Positions 6,368 through 14,366 are shown, counted from the first letter of the stretch. The stretch: DNA of 15,544 nucleotides from Acidobacteriaceae bacterium (GCA_030049955.1 JASIJX010000110.1:1-15544), one strand, 5' to 3'. A program made the numbers and translations. Notes: generated by a model not told the origin, from the letters alone.

Positions 6368-8062
6368 TCAGGAGTAGCTGGTTCGAGGCTGTACCGGTCC
6401 CTCGGCCCGGATTTGGTTCGTCATGAGCGCGAGCAGTTCCCGAATCGATGCTTTCTCAGGATTAACTTTGCTGCAATCGCCCGACTCCAAGCAGATTTGT
6501 GCCAACAACGAATGTTGAACTTCCCGGTGACCCGGCGAACCCCACAAATTATCGTACTGGTTCGGGTCATTCTTCAGATCGTATAGCTCGCCATACTCCT
6601 CATCCATGTAGGCAACCAGTTTGTAGCGGTCAGTCACCATCATCTTCTGGTAGAAACGTTTCTCTACCGCGCGATTTTCGATCAGGAACGAATCGCGGGC
6701 GCACCCCTTCGAGCCGCTAAAAACTCCGCACTCGCTTACGCCCTGCATTTCGCGCGGGATTGCGACGCCGGCCGCGTCGAGAAATGTCGGCGCAAGATCC
6801 AAAGTTCCGATGATCGACTGACTGCGGGTTCCTGCGCCTTTTTGCGCCGGATTCTTGACGACTAACGGCACGTTATAAACCTCTTCGAACGCAGGAAAGC
6901 CCTTGCCGTGGAATCCGTGATTGCCGAGATAGTCGCCGTGGTCCGAAGTGAAGACGATCAGCGTGTTTTCGTACAGATTGTTTTCCTTGAGCGTCTTGAT
7001 GATTCGGCCTATTTCTTCATCCATCAGCGATACCATGCCATGGTGGATGGCGGTCTCTTTCCGCCATTGGGCGGCCTTGGCCGCGGACGCCGGACCGCAG
7101 CTTGGAACTCCAAATTGGTCATTGAATTCGAGACCGCGACTCCCCTTTTCATAGAGCTGCCGGTAAATCGGCGGGCGGTTGTCGAATTCGCCGTCACGCA
7201 CGCCAAGATACTCGACCTTCTCCGGGTCGAACATGTCGTCGTAAGGCGCAGGGACGACGTGTGGATCGTGAGGATCCGGAAAGCTGGCCCAAACGAAAAA
7301 CGGCGTGTCGCTGCTTTTGTGTTTAAGAATGGCTTCAATCGCATAGTCGGCCACGAACACGGATGAGTGCACTTCGCGCGGCAAATCCCACCGTCCCGTT
7401 TGATCATGAAAATATCGCTTCAAGTCCGCTTCGCTGAGACCATGGTCCTTCAACCAGACGCCATACCGCATCCGGCAGGCGAATGGTTCGCTGGAATGGC
7501 GGTTTAAGAGCCTCGTCCATTGAAAGCCGTAATATGGACCATCGAACTCGCGCCAGAACTGCTCATCGAAAATCCTCGGGGGCGCTTCGAAACGACCCTC
7601 AGTGCTGACCGGCTGAAAGTGCATTTTGCCCACAGCATAGGTTTTGTAACCAGCGGCGTTCAAGTGATCGCTGAACTTAACGCAGTTCTCAGCAAGAGTA
7701 GTGCCGATGGTGTACGCGCCATGCCGTGATGCATATTGGCCCGTGAGGATCGTCGCGCGCGAAGGCGTGCAGGTGGGATGCGCAACGTACATGCGATCAT
7801 ACACCACACCGTCGCGGCCTAGGGCGTCGAGATTCGGAGTCCTATTATTGCCGGTATGGTACACACCCATGGAGTCCTTGCGCTGCTGGTCGGACGTGAT
7901 GAGCAGAATATTGGGCCGTTTTCCTGGCGCGGCTTCTGCTGGTAATGCAAACGACAACGCACAAGCGGCCGAGCCTGCCAGAAACGAGCGCCGACTGTAC
8001 GGAGCGGATTGGAACGGGTTCGCAGAAGTCAATCCATTTTGATCAACTCTTTTTGCAGACAT
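6368..8062 (-). CDS. Tat-exported S1-family sulfatase (cysteine type)
   Basis: The 564-residue protein starts best at the ATG at 8062, five bases after AAAGGGG; the GTG at 8065 is only two bases from it. Residues 23-46 (SRRSFLAGSAACALSFAL then PAEAAP) form a twin-arginine signal with a likely cleavage site. The mature part opens with PNILLITSDQQR (metal ligand D58). The sulfatase signature C98-T-P-S-R102 ... LTG gives the cysteine that a formylglycine-generating enzyme must oxidise. GK146, DPHDPH (263-268) and TSDHGD (D374, H375) complete the active site and calcium site. It should hydrolyse sulfate esters, probably on a carbohydrate, outside the cytoplasm. No formylglycine-generating enzyme is in view. 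It lies 137 bases downstream of the truncated TonB receptor, so the receptor promoter may drive it. The substrate is not determinable here. Confidence 0.93.
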   Translation of the reverse strand: MSAKRVDQNGLTSANPFQSAPYSRRSFLAGSAACALSFALPAEAAPGKRPNILLITSDQQRKDSMGVYHTGNNRTPNLDALGRDGVVYDRMYVAHPTCTPSRATILTGQYASRHGAYTIGTTLAENCVKFSDHLNAAGYKTYAVGKMHFQPVSTEGRFEAPPRIFDEQFWREFDGPYYGFQWTRLLNRHSSEPFACRMRYGVWLKDHGLSEADLKRYFHDQTGRWDLPREVHSSVFVADYAIEAILKHKSSDTPFFVWASFPDPHDPHVVPAPYDDMFDPEKVEYLGVRDGEFDNRPPIYRQLYEKGSRGLEFNDQFGVPSCGPASAAKAAQWRKETAIHHGMVSLMDEEIGRIIKTLKENNLYENTLIVFTSDHGDYLGNHGFHGKGFPAFEEVYNVPLVVKNPAQKGAGTRSQSIIGTLDLAPTFLDAAGVAIPREMQGVSECGVFSGSKGCARDSFLIENRAVEKRFYQKMMVTDRYKLVAYMDEEYGELYDLKNDPNQYDNLWGSPGHREVQHSLLAQICLESGDCSKVNPEKASIRELLALMTNQIRAEGPVQPRTSYS

Positions 8063-8199
8063 CACTACCCCTTTGGTCGATAGGAGCCAACTACCCCGGT
8101 TACCATCTTCGCACCTCAGATCGACATTGCCCAGACTCTTGCCCCGTCCGTCATGCGCCAGAGCAGTCTGCAGACAATTCAGGCATCAGAAGCTATATT
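8063..8199. other. Junction between the truncated TonB receptor and the sulfatase gene
   Basis: This 137-base gap holds the sulfatase ribosome binding site (about 8068-8074). A weak GGTTACCA element at 8098-8105 resembles half of the operator motif seen elsewhere, but I do not count it. No remains of a TonB beta-barrel were seen in any frame, so the missing part of the receptor is gone rather than frameshifted here. Confidence 0.4.
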
Positions 8200-9120
8200 T
8201 TAAGGACAGCTGAAAAAATCGCGCATTCGGTTTTCGCGATATTCGGGAATTGTTAGTGCATCAAAATCCTTAGCGTCCAAGATGTCATTGCGGAAATACT
8301 CCCATACATCGCCATGAATTTCGTTAGTCCCGGATTTGGTGCTCGCATTGACTACGGCGCCAGCGGAGTGGCCAAATTCTGCATTATAGTTACCCGTTCC
8401 TACGCTAAATTCCGCTAATGCGTCCGGAGGGGGCCTTACAGCAAAGCTTGAACCACTCGACTCGGAGAGCGAGTAGAGGCTGTCATCCACCCCGTCTAGA
8501 ATGTAGTTATTTTGGCCCTCCTGCTGACCGTTTGCAAAAAAATCGCCAGTTCCGTAACCACGGGAGTTGCCGCTCGACGGTAAGGCGCCCGCGGTGAGTT
8601 GGGCAATAAACGCCCAGTTTCGGCCGTTAAGAGGGACGTTGTTGATCGTCTGCGTGCTCAATACCTGCCCTGTCGAGGCCGATCGAGTCTGAAGGATGGG
8701 AGGGAGTGAGGAAACGGTGACCGTCTGCGATACATCGCCAGGCAGTAGAGTGAGCAACATATTGAGGCGTTCGCCGATATCGAGCGATACATGTTCCTGC
8801 GAAGTAGTCTTGAAGCCGGGAGCGCTGGCTTTTATCGTATAGTGGCCGATTTTTACGGGCGGAAAAGTATAAATGCCACTCGCATCAGAGGTTGCATTCA
8901 CCGTAAACCCCGTGTCATTGCTGATGAGTGTCACCTGCGCCCCGGGGATAACAGCCCCGCTCGTATCTGATACCGTGCCAGTAATGGTTCCCTGGTCCAC
9001 CTGTGCGATGGCAGGCATTGGAGCAATACACAACGCAAGGCCAATCACGAAACCGCTATTGTAGGTGGATACACGCTTCAAAAGCATCAGCGCTTGCGTA
9101 AAGAAGTTACGCTTTGTCAT
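8200..9120 (-). pseudogene. Truncated TonB-dependent receptor (Oar-like): signal, regulatory-like domain and part of plug only
   Basis: The start is firm: GGGAGG lies seven bases before the ATG at 9120. Residues 1-40 form a signal peptide ending PAIAQ. Residues 41-125 (VDQGTITGTVSDTSGAVIPG and on) are a carboxypeptidase-regulatory-like domain, the N-terminal extension typical of the very large acidobacterial receptors. Residues 130-290 are plug-like (VPLNGRNW, YILDGVDDSLY, EFSVGTGNYNAEFGHSAGAVVN, SGTNEIHGDVWEYFRND). The frame then stops after YRENRMRDFFSCP, where relatives continue with a Q/N-FG-like motif and about 700-800 more residues of barrel. Without a barrel it cannot act as a transporter. 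A strong promoter and operator pair remain upstream, so the piece is probably still transcribed. A recent deletion or an assembly join are both possible. Confidence 0.82.
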
Positions 9121-9260
9121 GGGCCGGCCTCCCTATATTGGCGGGTTGTGATTCTACTTGCTGGATCCCGATTGACAGACAGTTATTTCCTTTGAGAAGT
9201 GTGTTGGGTTTCTGCGCTGGTGAGATCATCGCTAGCCGTCTGTTTTGCTGATTCATGTCA

Positions 9261-9290
9261 TGGTAATACCAATTTCATGTTGTCCGACCA
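9261..9290 (-). promoter_or_regulatory. Operator pair for a FadR-type GntR regulator (TonB receptor promoter)
   Basis: On the minus strand TGGTCGGACAA (9290-9280) is followed, eight bases later, by the perfect palindrome TGGTATTACCA (9271-9261). FadR-subfamily regulators bind TGGTnnnACCA-like palindromes. The first element overlaps the expected transcription start and the second lies about 13-23 bases into the transcript, positions that suit repression. The same arrangement precedes the GH27 gene, sharing the core TTGGTATTACC. Confidence 0.6.
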
Positions 9291-9320
9291 CGTATAGCGC
9301 GCGCCGGAATTGTTTGTCAA
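9291..9320 (-). promoter_or_regulatory. Sigma70-type promoter of the truncated TonB receptor
   Basis: On the minus strand a perfect TTGACA (9320-9315) is followed after 18 bases by TATACG (9296-9291), matching four of six -10 positions. The expected start is near 9284, leaving a leader of about 160 bases that contains the operator pair. Confidence 0.6.
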
Positions 9321-9522
9321 GGCTTATTTTTCGGGGGACTTGTTCAATGATTCTTCTGTCGTTGTCTCTTGAGTTAAGGTGCGGCTAATCCCGCGAGGAC
9401 AGAAGATGATCGCGCTGGCAAGGAGCGGATGGTCGAGTGCCCGATGAGGAAGAGGTTTGTCACGACGGGGCTGCATGCCGCAGGCTCGCGAAAAGCACGC
9501 CCTCGTCTGCGCGAAATGAAAT
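9321..9522. other. Non-coding stretch after the SDR gene
   Basis: About 200 bases between the receptor promoter and the SDR stop. No gene, T-tailed hairpin or repeat worth naming was found on either strand. Confidence 0.35.
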
Positions 9523-10293
9523 CTACTGTCTAAAGAGCAGCGCTGTCATTCCTCCGTCGACGACGATCTCAGTGCCGGTGATGAATCCTGCCTGCGGACT
9601 TCCAAGAAATGCAACCATCTCTCCGATGTCGCGCGGAGTTCCGAATCGACCTACTGGATGAAACTTCAGGAATTCGGACCGGGCCCGCTCTGGGTCAGGA
9701 CAGGAATTGAAGTAGTCCTGCAGCAAAGGTGTATCGATCGTACCGGGGCTGAGAGCATTCACTCGAATACCTTTTGGCGCGTATTCAATCGCCATGGCGC
9801 GGGTGAGGCCCACGATGCCTGCTTTGGAAGCGGCATAGGAAGCAAAACCTTCAATCGTTCCGTGCGCGTGAACGGAACAGATATTCACGATGGCGCCATG
9901 GGTTTCGGCAAGATGCGGCATTGCCGCTCTTGAACATAAATAGGCACCCTTCAGGTTCACGTTCAGGACGGTGTCCCACTCTTCCGGGACGAGATCTTCC
10001 ACGCGTCTAATAATCTGTCGGCCAGCGCAATTGACCAGCAGATCGAGTCTGCCGCCCGCACGAACCGCCTCAGAGACGGCGACTGCAGCTCCGCCTGGAG
10101 TGCTGATATCCGAAACAGCAACTGCTGTCTGATGGTTCTTCTTGCGGAGCATTTCTTTTGATTCATCCGCTGCAGCGGCGCGAATATCGTTCAAGAGCAC
10201 AAAGGCTCCTTCTTCGGCGAGAAACTCGGCAATGCCACGCCCGATTCCTGAGCCTGCACCTGTAACCATCGCGACTTTATTGCCGTACCTCAT
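9523..10293 (-). CDS. SDR-family NAD(P)-dependent dehydrogenase
   Basis: I prefer the ATG at 10293, five bases after AGAAGG, giving 256 residues, the classical SDR length; the ATG at 10326 would overlap the upstream gene. The nucleotide site TGAGSGIG is at 11-18 and NCAG at 88-91. The catalytic set is N113, S140, Y153 and K157 (YAASK), followed by the PG motif at 183-184. The C-terminus has the usual TGTEIVVDGG. D37 at the end of strand two suggests NAD rather than NADP. As last gene of the sugar-acid operon, 16 bases after the transporter, it probably oxidises a sugar, or a 2-keto-3-deoxy sugar acid as KDF-type dehydrogenases do. Which of these cannot be decided from sequence. Confidence 0.92.
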   Translation of the reverse strand: MRYGNKVAMVTGAGSGIGRGIAEFLAEEGAFVLLNDIRAAAADESKEMLRKKNHQTAVAVSDISTPGGAAVAVSEAVRAGGRLDLLVNCAGRQIIRRVEDLVPEEWDTVLNVNLKGAYLCSRAAMPHLAETHGAIVNICSVHAHGTIEGFASYAASKAGIVGLTRAMAIEYAPKGIRVNALSPGTIDTPLLQDYFNSCPDPERARSEFLKFHPVGRFGTPRDIGEMVAFLGSPQAGFITGTEIVVDGGMTALLFRQ

Positions 10294-10309
10294 TGTTGCC
10301 TTCTCCCGA

Positions 10310-11413
10310 TTACGAACCGGTTCCAAACGGAATAATCAGAACAGCCAAGAAAATCAGCGTGAGGCCCACCCAAAGAAGCGTTTTTGCTCGGACAGGAATA
10401 CTGCGCCACTCCCCCTTGCCCAGCCCACAAAGGACCCCGACGCCAATTGATAACGAAACGAGAATAGGCCAGCCTATCGTTACGCCGACCGCTCCAATCT
10501 GAGCCGTGCCAATTCCGTAGAGATAGAAACTGCCAATCCACGTCGCCCCCATCACCAAGGCCCAGCCCCAGTTTCGGACGGAGGTTCTGGCGAATAGCGC
10601 GCGTCGATCACCATTCATGGCTATCAACCAGCAGCAGTAGCTGAGGTTGACCAAACCACCGACACTAAAAAAGATGAACCACACCGCATTGCCGGCGAAT
10701 GCGGCAGATACCCCCAGATTGTGAGCCGCGCGAAGCGCATCGGTGCCAAATGTGAGTCCGATATTTGGCAGGCATGAGAGGACCCCTGACGCGATTGCAA
10801 TAAGAAGGCCGGGGAGGAATCGTGATCGTGAGGCAGTATCGCGCGCGCGATGCGCGTAGGAGTCCCGCTTCGCTCCGGCGATGGAACACGCCACAATTCC
10901 GCAAATAGCGATCGCAGTACCGGCAACAATCAAGATGCGGCGACCTGTGAAGATGGAAGTTCCCTCGAGCAAGAAAAGCGGAGTTAAGGTGCCGACGGTA
11001 GCATTAAGGCCCATGATCAGCGGATAGCCGAGCGCCAAGCCAAGCATATCCATCCCCAGACCGAACAAAACAGCACCGCCTCCCCACGCGAGCCCGAAAC
11101 CTGCCAGTATCGCCAACTCGCGCTCAGAAACAGATGCATAGAGCACCCACGGCTTTGGCAGCGAAATAAAAGCGAGAATCCAGTTCCAGAAAATCATGCC
11201 AGTCAGTGAGAAGGCCAGCCATGAGTGCTCCCATTTCCAGTTGCGAGTAAATGCCATGGGCAGGAGAAAGACGCCCTGCAAAATGGCCGCAAGAATCACC
11301 AGACCGATGCCTATTGCCATATTCCCTCGTTTGCCTTTCCCTTTGGCGGTTCCGGCCATATCCATCAAGCCAACGTCTGTCGCATCATTCATCCAAGGGC
11401 CGGCTTGACGCAT
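10310..11413 (-). CDS. RhaT-like sugar:H+ symporter (DMT superfamily membrane transporter)
   Basis: The protein is largely hydrophobic with about ten predicted membrane segments. The opening GLVILAAILQGVFLLPMAFT and NWKWEHSW, then GLAWGGGAVLFGLGMDMLGLALGYPLIMGL, match the L-rhamnose-proton symporter family (RhaT). The first 31 residues are hydrophilic and basic and are not usual in the family; the ATG at 11320 (residue 32), just after GAGGG, would give a more typical start, though the gap to that site is only three bases. Coordinates here keep the longest frame. It would import a monosaccharide or related compound for the operon's enzymes. It is separated from the upstream gene by 156 bases containing a large inverted repeat. 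Confidence 0.88.
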   Translation of the reverse strand: MRQAGPWMNDATDVGLMDMAGTAKGKGKRGNMAIGIGLVILAAILQGVFLLPMAFTRNWKWEHSWLAFSLTGMIFWNWILAFISLPKPWVLYASVSERELAILAGFGLAWGGGAVLFGLGMDMLGLALGYPLIMGLNATVGTLTPLFLLEGTSIFTGRRILIVAGTAIAICGIVACSIAGAKRDSYAHRARDTASRSRFLPGLLIAIASGVLSCLPNIGLTFGTDALRAAHNLGVSAAFAGNAVWFIFFSVGGLVNLSYCCWLIAMNGDRRALFARTSVRNWGWALVMGATWIGSFYLYGIGTAQIGAVGVTIGWPILVSLSIGVGVLCGLGKGEWRSIPVRAKTLLWVGLTLIFLAVLIIPFGTGS

Positions 11414-11490
11414 AACGCTTTTGCTTACATCTATTCACCCAGGTGGATACCGCGCAGGGATCGGAGGGAGCACTGCATCAAAGTCTTTCC

Positions 11491-11555
11491 TGTCCGTTCT
11501 TATTGCGGAGTTTTCACAGTCATTACTGCTCAAATGTGTCTATGGAGAACGGACA
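11491..11555. repeat. Perfect 10-bp inverted repeat inside the operon
   Basis: TGTCCGTTCT (11491-11500) and AGAACGGACA (11546-11555) are exact complements with 45 bases between. They sit in the gap between the RraA-like gene and the transporter gene, the only large gap of the operon. In the mRNA this could form a long-loop hairpin affecting processing or the relative level of the transporter. Confidence 0.5.
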
Positions 11556-11569
11556 ATACGCTCAAAGCG

Positions 11570-12232
11570 TCACAAAACACCGGTTTCCAAAAACACTCTC
11601 TCGGCAGACGCTCCTTTTAGCAAAAGTGTTTTCGCCGTTTTCTCCTTCTTCACTTGTTCAAGCGCTTTCGCGATCACGACATCTTCCACTTCTGTGGGCA
11701 CAACAACAACTCCGTCGATGTCCCCGAAGATAATATCCCCGGGCCTAATTGTGACCCCATTGACCTCAATCGGAATTCGAAAGTCGACTACGTGTCCACG
11801 ACCGCGTTGATCTTGCGCGTAACTCCCATAACAAAAGACTGGAAAGTTCATCTCGAGGATCCCGTTCGTGTCGCGCGTGTAGCCGGCTAGAACGGCTCCA
11901 GCGGCTCCGCGCACGCGTGCAGCCGTACTCATCAACTCTCCCCACAACGCATAGGTAGGAGACGATCCCGATGCAACATACACCTCGTCCTCTTTTATAG
12001 AGTCAAGCGCCTTAAGCATTAGGCCGAACGGCGCATCGATCGGCTCGGTGACGTCAGTCTCAAAAACCGTCATGGCGCGCCCGCAGACTACCATTCCCGA
12101 ACGAAGAGGCCTGCACTCTGGCATCAAAAATTGATGGTGATGCCCCAGCAAATCGAGAACATCGCCGATGATTGCAGTAAAGAGGCTAGTGCGCATCTCC
12201 TGAAATAACTCAGAATCAATCTTTACATTCAT
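11570..12232 (-). CDS. RraA / HMG-aldolase family protein, probable 2-keto acid aldolase
   Basis: This 220-residue protein starts five bases after GGAG. It has the family blocks GELMSTAARVRGAAGAVLAG (98-117), YTRD (R120 and D121, the substrate- and metal-binding pair of 4-hydroxy-4-methyl-2-oxoglutarate aldolases), GRGHVVDF (144-151) and PGDIIFGDIDGVVVVP (164-179). Members are class II metal-dependent aldolases of 4-hydroxy-2-oxo acids or oxaloacetate decarboxylases; the RNase E inhibitor RraA is a relative lacking that activity. R120/D121 favour an enzyme. It lies 21 bases after the dehydratase gene in one operon, so it may cleave the 2-keto-3-deoxy acid the dehydratase makes, giving pyruvate and an aldehyde. 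That substrate is inference. Confidence 0.88.
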   Translation of the reverse strand: MNVKIDSELFQEMRTSLFTAIIGDVLDLLGHHHQFLMPECRPLRSGMVVCGRAMTVFETDVTEPIDAPFGLMLKALDSIKEDEVYVASGSSPTYALWGELMSTAARVRGAAGAVLAGYTRDTNGILEMNFPVFCYGSYAQDQRGRGHVVDFRIPIEVNGVTIRPGDIIFGDIDGVVVVPTEVEDVVIAKALEQVKKEKTAKTLLLKGASAERVFLETGVL

Positions 12233-12253
12233 ATGTTCTCCGTGTATCGGTGA

Positions 12254-13414
12254 TCAGACATAGAAGCCAGTTCGGCGACTCGTCAGACCTGGATGCTTGT
12301 CCAACTCTTCTTCCACCAGATCGAATCCGAGGCCTGGGCGATTATCCAGCTCAAAGACACCGCTACATACTGGCAACGGGCGATCAAGAACTCTGTCACG
12401 CCAAGGTACATCCGTGACCATGAACTCCTGAAGGAAGAAATTTGGTATCGAAGCCATCACATGCGCCGCCGCAATTGTTGAAATGGGGCCATTGGGATTA
12501 TGGGGAGCGACCGCCACATTGAATGCTTCACACATGGTCGCAATTCGCTTCATTTCTCCAATGCCGCCGCAACGGGTAATGTCAGGCATGAGATAATCCG
12601 CGGCGTGCTTCTCGAGAATGTGCCGCGCCATAAAGCGTGAGTGTAAGCGCTCTCCTACGCACACCGGCAGCGGAATTTTTTGGCGAATAGCGGCGATCTC
12701 GTCCGGAAACTCCGGACCCGCGGGTTCTTCATACCACATGCAACGAATGCCAGCCGCCGCAATACGCTGTGCCATTTCAATCGCGGTGGGCGCATTCATC
12801 AACGCATGGGTTTCGATGGCGATAGGAAAGTCTTCGCCAACCGCTTTTTGCACGGCGACAAGCCGCCGGATCGCCAATTGTTTTTGGGCTTCGGTTAGCC
12901 CGAGATTTTCTGACAGATCCTCTCCGTACCAATAATTGATGTGTGCAAAAGGGTCCATTTTGCACGCAGAGAAACCGAACTCTCTCACTTTTAATGCCTG
13001 TGCCGCATAATCCTCCGGTGTTCCCGTACCTCCGAGAAACCAATAATTCGCGTACAGCTTAATCTGTTTGCGATAAGCTCCGCCGAGCAAATCGTAGATA
13101 GGCAGTTTGGCACGCTTACCTGCAATGTCCCAAAGGGCTATATCGATGGCACTAATTGCGGAAAGAACGGGACCGGCTTGTCCGACCCAATTGAAATCGC
13201 GGTAGAGCTTTGTCCATATGTAGTCGATGCGCGTAGGATCTTCGCCAACGATCGTTTCTCCTGCATGTCTGCAGGCCTCGAGTACCATCGGACTTCCAGG
13301 CCAGTTGGTACCTTCGCCGATCCCGGTGATACCTTCATCCGTGTAGACTTTTAGGAAGATCCAGTTGTATTTGATGCCTTCGACGAGCCAAGTCCTGACG
13401 TCCGTAATCCGCAT
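12254..13414 (-). CDS. Enolase-superfamily sugar-acid dehydratase (mandelate racemase / galactonate dehydratase-like)
   Basis: This protein has 386 residues, usual for the family. The N-terminal capping domain covers about 1-120. In the barrel, ACKMDP gives K152-x-D154, metal ligands are likely E201 (IETH), E229 or E230 (YEEP) and E255 (GER), and D278 with H305 (APHNPNGP) forms the His-Asp dyad, followed by E330. This is the mandelate racemase subgroup layout, closest in feel to D-galactonate-type dehydratases; E201 replaces the more common Asp at the first ligand. It should remove water from an aldonic acid in the cytoplasm, yielding a 2-keto-3-deoxy acid. It is the first gene of a minus-strand operon with aldolase-like, transporter and SDR genes. 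Substrate (galactonate, fuconate, arabinonate or other) is unresolved. Confidence 0.9.
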   Translation of the reverse strand: MRITDVRTWLVEGIKYNWIFLKVYTDEGITGIGEGTNWPGSPMVLEACRHAGETIVGEDPTRIDYIWTKLYRDFNWVGQAGPVLSAISAIDIALWDIAGKRAKLPIYDLLGGAYRKQIKLYANYWFLGGTGTPEDYAAQALKVREFGFSACKMDPFAHINYWYGEDLSENLGLTEAQKQLAIRRLVAVQKAVGEDFPIAIETHALMNAPTAIEMAQRIAAAGIRCMWYEEPAGPEFPDEIAAIRQKIPLPVCVGERLHSRFMARHILEKHAADYLMPDITRCGGIGEMKRIATMCEAFNVAVAPHNPNGPISTIAAAHVMASIPNFFLQEFMVTDVPWRDRVLDRPLPVCSGVFELDNRPGLGFDLVEEELDKHPGLTSRRTGFYV

Positions 13415-13462
13415 GCAGTCGATTTCCCTTCACGCCTAAACTCCAAGATCGCAAAAATCATC

Positions 13463-13486
13463 AGGTACGACCAATTTGGATTACCA
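13463..13486 (-). promoter_or_regulatory. Operator pair for the GntR regulator (dehydratase operon promoter)
   Basis: On the minus strand TGGTAATCCA (13486-13477) is followed by TGGTCGTACCT (13473-13463), which matches TGGTnnnACCA at all but the last fixed base. The first overlaps the expected transcription start near 13483 and the second lies just inside the transcript. Their spacing (13 bases between centres) differs from the 19 of the other two promoters. The adjacent sequence CCACGAATTGTGG (13484-13496) is also nearly palindromic. Confidence 0.55.
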
Positions 13487-13489
13487 CGA

Positions 13490-13519
13490 ATTGTGGCGGA
13501 TGGCCGGCCATTCTGTCAA
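13490..13519 (-). promoter_or_regulatory. Sigma70-type promoter of the dehydratase operon
   Basis: On the minus strand a perfect TTGACA (13519-13514) is followed after 18 bases by CACAAT (13495-13490), matching four of six -10 positions. It lies about 75 bases upstream of the first gene's ATG and points away from the GntR gene. Confidence 0.55.
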
Positions 13520-13554
13520 GCCGGGAGGCTATGCGGTTAACTCGAAGTATCCAC

Positions 13555-13560
13555 TACAAT
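13555..13560 (+). promoter_or_regulatory. Likely -10 box of the GntR regulator gene
   Basis: TACAAT matches five of six consensus positions and lies 50 bases before the GTG start, leaving room for the strong GGAGGT site at 13595-13600. No good -35 box is seen, suggesting weak or activator-dependent transcription. The operator elements lie about 80 bases upstream, too far to block this promoter directly. Confidence 0.35.
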
Positions 13561-13609
13561 AGACATTACGAGATTTCTTTTGGGCATTGCCCTCGGAGGT
13601 AGATGGATT

Positions 13610-14338
13610 GTGCCAAAGAAGCGAGCCAGGAGGTCCGACCAATCGTCCATGGAACACAAGCAGCGCAGCTCTGGCCCGGCGGACACTCTTTCATCATTGA
13701 GGGCATTTATCGAGAATGGTAACTATACACCGGGCATGATGCTGCCCACGGAGCGAGCGCTTGCCGAGAAGCTCGGCGTTGGCAGACCCGCCATTCGCGA
13801 GAGCATTAAGGCGCTGACTATTCTCGATGTGCTGGAAAGTCGGCGCGGTGACGGGACATACTTGAAATCGCTCGATGGACTGCGCGCGGGATGGCCAAGC
13901 AAGGTTGAGTTAAGTGCTAGGGATTTCAGCCTTTTGGATCTGCTTGAAGTAAGAAAGATGTTTGAACCAAGAGCAGCAAAATTGGCCGCCATACGTGCTA
14001 CCGAAGCTCACTTAAAGCAGATTGAAGCGCAGCGCATTGAGGTAGAGAAAGCCAAAAACTGGGATGCAATTGCAGAGCACGATCTGCTTCTTCACACGGC
14101 CATCATTGAGGCGGCAGGAAACTCGATTTTGATTGAATTGAACAGTGCACTGATGCGCCTGCTTCATAGAAGTCGTCAGATTACTGGAGCTCGAGCACCG
14201 GACCAAGTCCAAATGCTAGATGCCCATACCAGAATCGTAGAGGCCATACTAAAAGGCGACGGCGACGAGGCAGAGAAAGCGATGCTTGAGCATCTGCACC
14301 GAGTTGGACTCGATCTGATCTCAGAGCGCAAGCGATAG
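13610..14338 (+). CDS. GntR-family regulator, FadR subfamily (FCD domain)
   Basis: I chose the GTG at 13610, nine bases after a perfect GGAGGT; an in-frame TTG at 13580 lacks a site. The protein is 242 residues. A winged helix-turn-helix spans about 24-85 (PGMMLPTERALAEKLGVGRP, then AIRESIKAL and RRGDGTYL). From about 105 an all-helical FCD domain follows, with likely metal or ligand residues D158, H162 (EHDLLLHTAI), H206 (DAHTRI) and H228 (EHLHRV), as in FadR/VanR-type proteins that sense sugar acids and other carboxylates. It is divergent from the dehydratase operon and directly upstream of the GH27 gene, so it is the natural candidate to bind the TGGTnnnACCA-like sites at three promoters here. 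The likely inducer is a sugar acid intermediate of the operon, by analogy with UxuR/ExuR-like systems. Confidence 0.93.
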   Translation: MPKKRARRSDQSSMEHKQRSSGPADTLSSLRAFIENGNYTPGMMLPTERALAEKLGVGRPAIRESIKALTILDVLESRRGDGTYLKSLDGLRAGWPSKVELSARDFSLLDLLEVRKMFEPRAAKLAAIRATEAHLKQIEAQRIEVEKAKNWDAIAEHDLLLHTAIIEAAGNSILIELNSALMRLLHRSRQITGARAPDQVQMLDAHTRIVEAILKGDGDEAEKAMLEHLHRVGLDLISERKR

Positions 14339-14366
14339 TGTGCAGCGATGAATCGCACGGTATTAG

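Noticed and set aside
6908..7366. 152-residue plus-strand ORF
   Set aside because: Antisense to the sulfatase over conserved blocks; a shadow.
8097..8105. CGGTTACCA near the sulfatase start as another GntR operator
   Set aside because: Its spacing differs from TGGTnnnACCA and only one half matches well; it has no TTGACA promoter beside it.
13580..13609. TTG start for the GntR gene
   Set aside because: No ribosome binding site precedes it, whereas GGAGGT sits nine bases before the in-frame GTG at 13610.
14345..14356. Hairpin GCGAT-GA-ATCGC just after the GntR stop as a terminator
   Set aside because: The stem is only five pairs and no T-run follows.
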